Assembly: GCA_046726015.1 (NCBI GenBank)
Contig: JBKOZS010000020.1
Location: 1-16,437, forward strand
Direction: 5' to 3'
DNA from: QHWT01 sp046726015
GTDB lineage: Bacteria; Acidobacteriota; Vicinamibacteria; Vicinamibacterales; 2-12-FULL-66-21
DNA length: 16,437 nucleotides
The notes under the pieces: model-generated
What the model was told of the DNA's origin: nothing
The model's input: only the letters and a program-made list of their open reading frames with translations
Databases searched by the model: none
Translations under genes and position numbers: made by a program
Shown here: positions 16,173 to 16,437 of the stretch, in pieces
Numbering within the stretch: the first letter of the stretch is position 1
Layout: every line of letters starts with the position of its first letter

Positions 16173-16265
16173 CAGGTACCACAGACCTCTCTCATCGTTT
16201 GAGGATGTTATTGAACGAATTCATTCGTCTCACAACGACCGCGCAGATCCCGCCGCCGACCATAA

Positions 16266-16437
16266 ATGCAGACTCGGCCGCGCGCAGACCGCGTCAAGGC
16301 CGCCTTCGGTTCCCTCAGCGTTAGCGGACAGCCGAAGGCGCCCATTAGGGGCGCAACGCCTTCACGCCAGTCACATTCCACCCACCACACTGAGCACGTC
16401 ACCGTTCACTATCCGTGGCATCCGCTGCGCGGCCGGA
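16266..16437 (+). CDS. DUF5372-like small protein, 3' end outside the window
   Basis: An open frame from ATG 16266 reaches the window edge (57 codons). Its last residues, HVTVHYPWHPLRGR, match the characteristic opening of DUF5372-like proteins (a hydrophobic-HP-HPL-G pattern), small proteins I recall sitting beside recombinase/transposase genes in mobile elements. Residues before that motif are low-complexity and cross hairpin 3, so the true start may be much nearer the motif, but no ATG, GTG or TTG lies in frame between 16266 and the motif. The call rests on about 13 residues. If right, the window ends at the edge of a mobile element whose recombinase lies to the right. Confidence 0.45.
   Translation, partial: MQTRPRADRVKAAFGSLSVSGQPKAPIRGATPSRQSHSTHHTEHVTVHYPWHPLRGR
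16301..16340. repeat. hairpin 3: CGCCTTCGG / CCGAAGGCG
   Basis: Perfect 9-bp arms at 16301-16309 and 16332-16340 with a 22-base loop containing AGCGTTAGC. Its right arm overlaps a competing small hairpin GCGCCC-ATTAG-GGGCGC (16338-16354), so two alternative folds are possible. Confidence 0.6.

Larger units (their letters stand above)
15780..16265. other. gene-free stretch with inverted repeat and hairpins
   Basis: No credible gene. The minus-strand frame is open upstream of the HNH start to 16082, but its residues (Arg/Cys-rich, containing the inverted repeat) look non-coding. A plus-strand frame 16139-16324 overlaps the hairpins and resembles no family. The stretch holds the right inverted repeat (16001-16042), four CCTGTGG/CCACAGG motifs and two strong hairpins (16105-16172). 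Confidence 0.6.

Noticed and set aside
16166..16174. DnaA box (TTTTCCACA, one change from TTATCCACA) suggesting an origin
   Set aside because: A single near-match inside a hairpin arm, with no dnaA/dnaN, AT-rich unwinding region or box cluster.
16139..16324. Small plus-strand frame of 61 codons over the hairpins
   Set aside because: Starts inside hairpin 2, has no SD, and its translation resembles no family.
16311..16360. Integron attC site around AGCGTTAGC and hairpin 3
   Set aside because: GTTAGCG does not fit the GTTRRRY core and no matching RYYYAAC arm is placed correctly; no integron integrase is seen.

Overview
The window is high-GC DNA, most likely from an Acidobacteriota chromosome and plausibly the Vicinamibacteria side. 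This is an inference from three things: a full-length MacB-type permease of the 'acidobacterial duplicated orphan permease' layout with no ATPase beside it, CDS/spacer style, and several short-period spacer repeats. No rRNA, tRNA or CRISPR array was seen.

Layout. 1-1163: the 3' part of a TPR protein (+). 1145-3429: a minus-strand pair, a secreted class A beta-lactamase followed with a 4-bp GTGA overlap by a CHASE3-type sensor histidine kinase. 3519-4847: a flavin amine oxidase gene broken by one in-frame TAG at codon 26. 4898-5416: a conserved-looking but unnamed 172-aa protein (-). 5535-9179: the duplicated orphan permease and, directly after its stop, an MFS transporter broken by one in-frame TAG at codon 307. 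9385-13078: a membrane sensor kinase, an OmpR-type response regulator (GTGA overlap) and a secreted esterase-family hydrolase, probably one transcription unit. 13216-14557: a YfcE-type phosphodiesterase (-) and an amidohydrolase (+) whose start codons interlock in a single CATG. 14647-16042: an HNH endonuclease gene (-) frameshifted inside its HNH motif and enclosed by a 38/43-matching pair of inverted repeats. 16043-16437: a hairpin-rich spacer leading into a small ORF cut by the window edge that ends in a DUF5372-like motif.

Themes. (1) Three of about twelve genes carry one disabling lesion each (two TAG, one frameshift) while otherwise keeping family-like sequence to the end, so they are either very young pseudogenes, assembly/read errors, or recoded genes. 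TAG is also the normal terminal stop of three genes here, which argues against genome-wide reassignment. (2) Four spacers carry four different short-period repeats (10-bp CACGGAT, 8-9-bp CGAAG, 7-bp GGWCGGA, 7-bp TCGCRYM). The two heptamer arrays start exactly at the stop codon of a gene, and one runs without a spare base to the next ATG and supplies its ribosome binding site. (3) The inverted-repeat-bounded HNH cassette is the best candidate for an undescribed mobile unit.

Functionally the window reads as an envelope/sensing neighbourhood: two sensor kinases, a beta-lactamase, an orphan permease, an exporter and a secreted hydrolase, next to an accessory, probably mobile, right end. All family names come from recognising motifs by eye; no database search was run.
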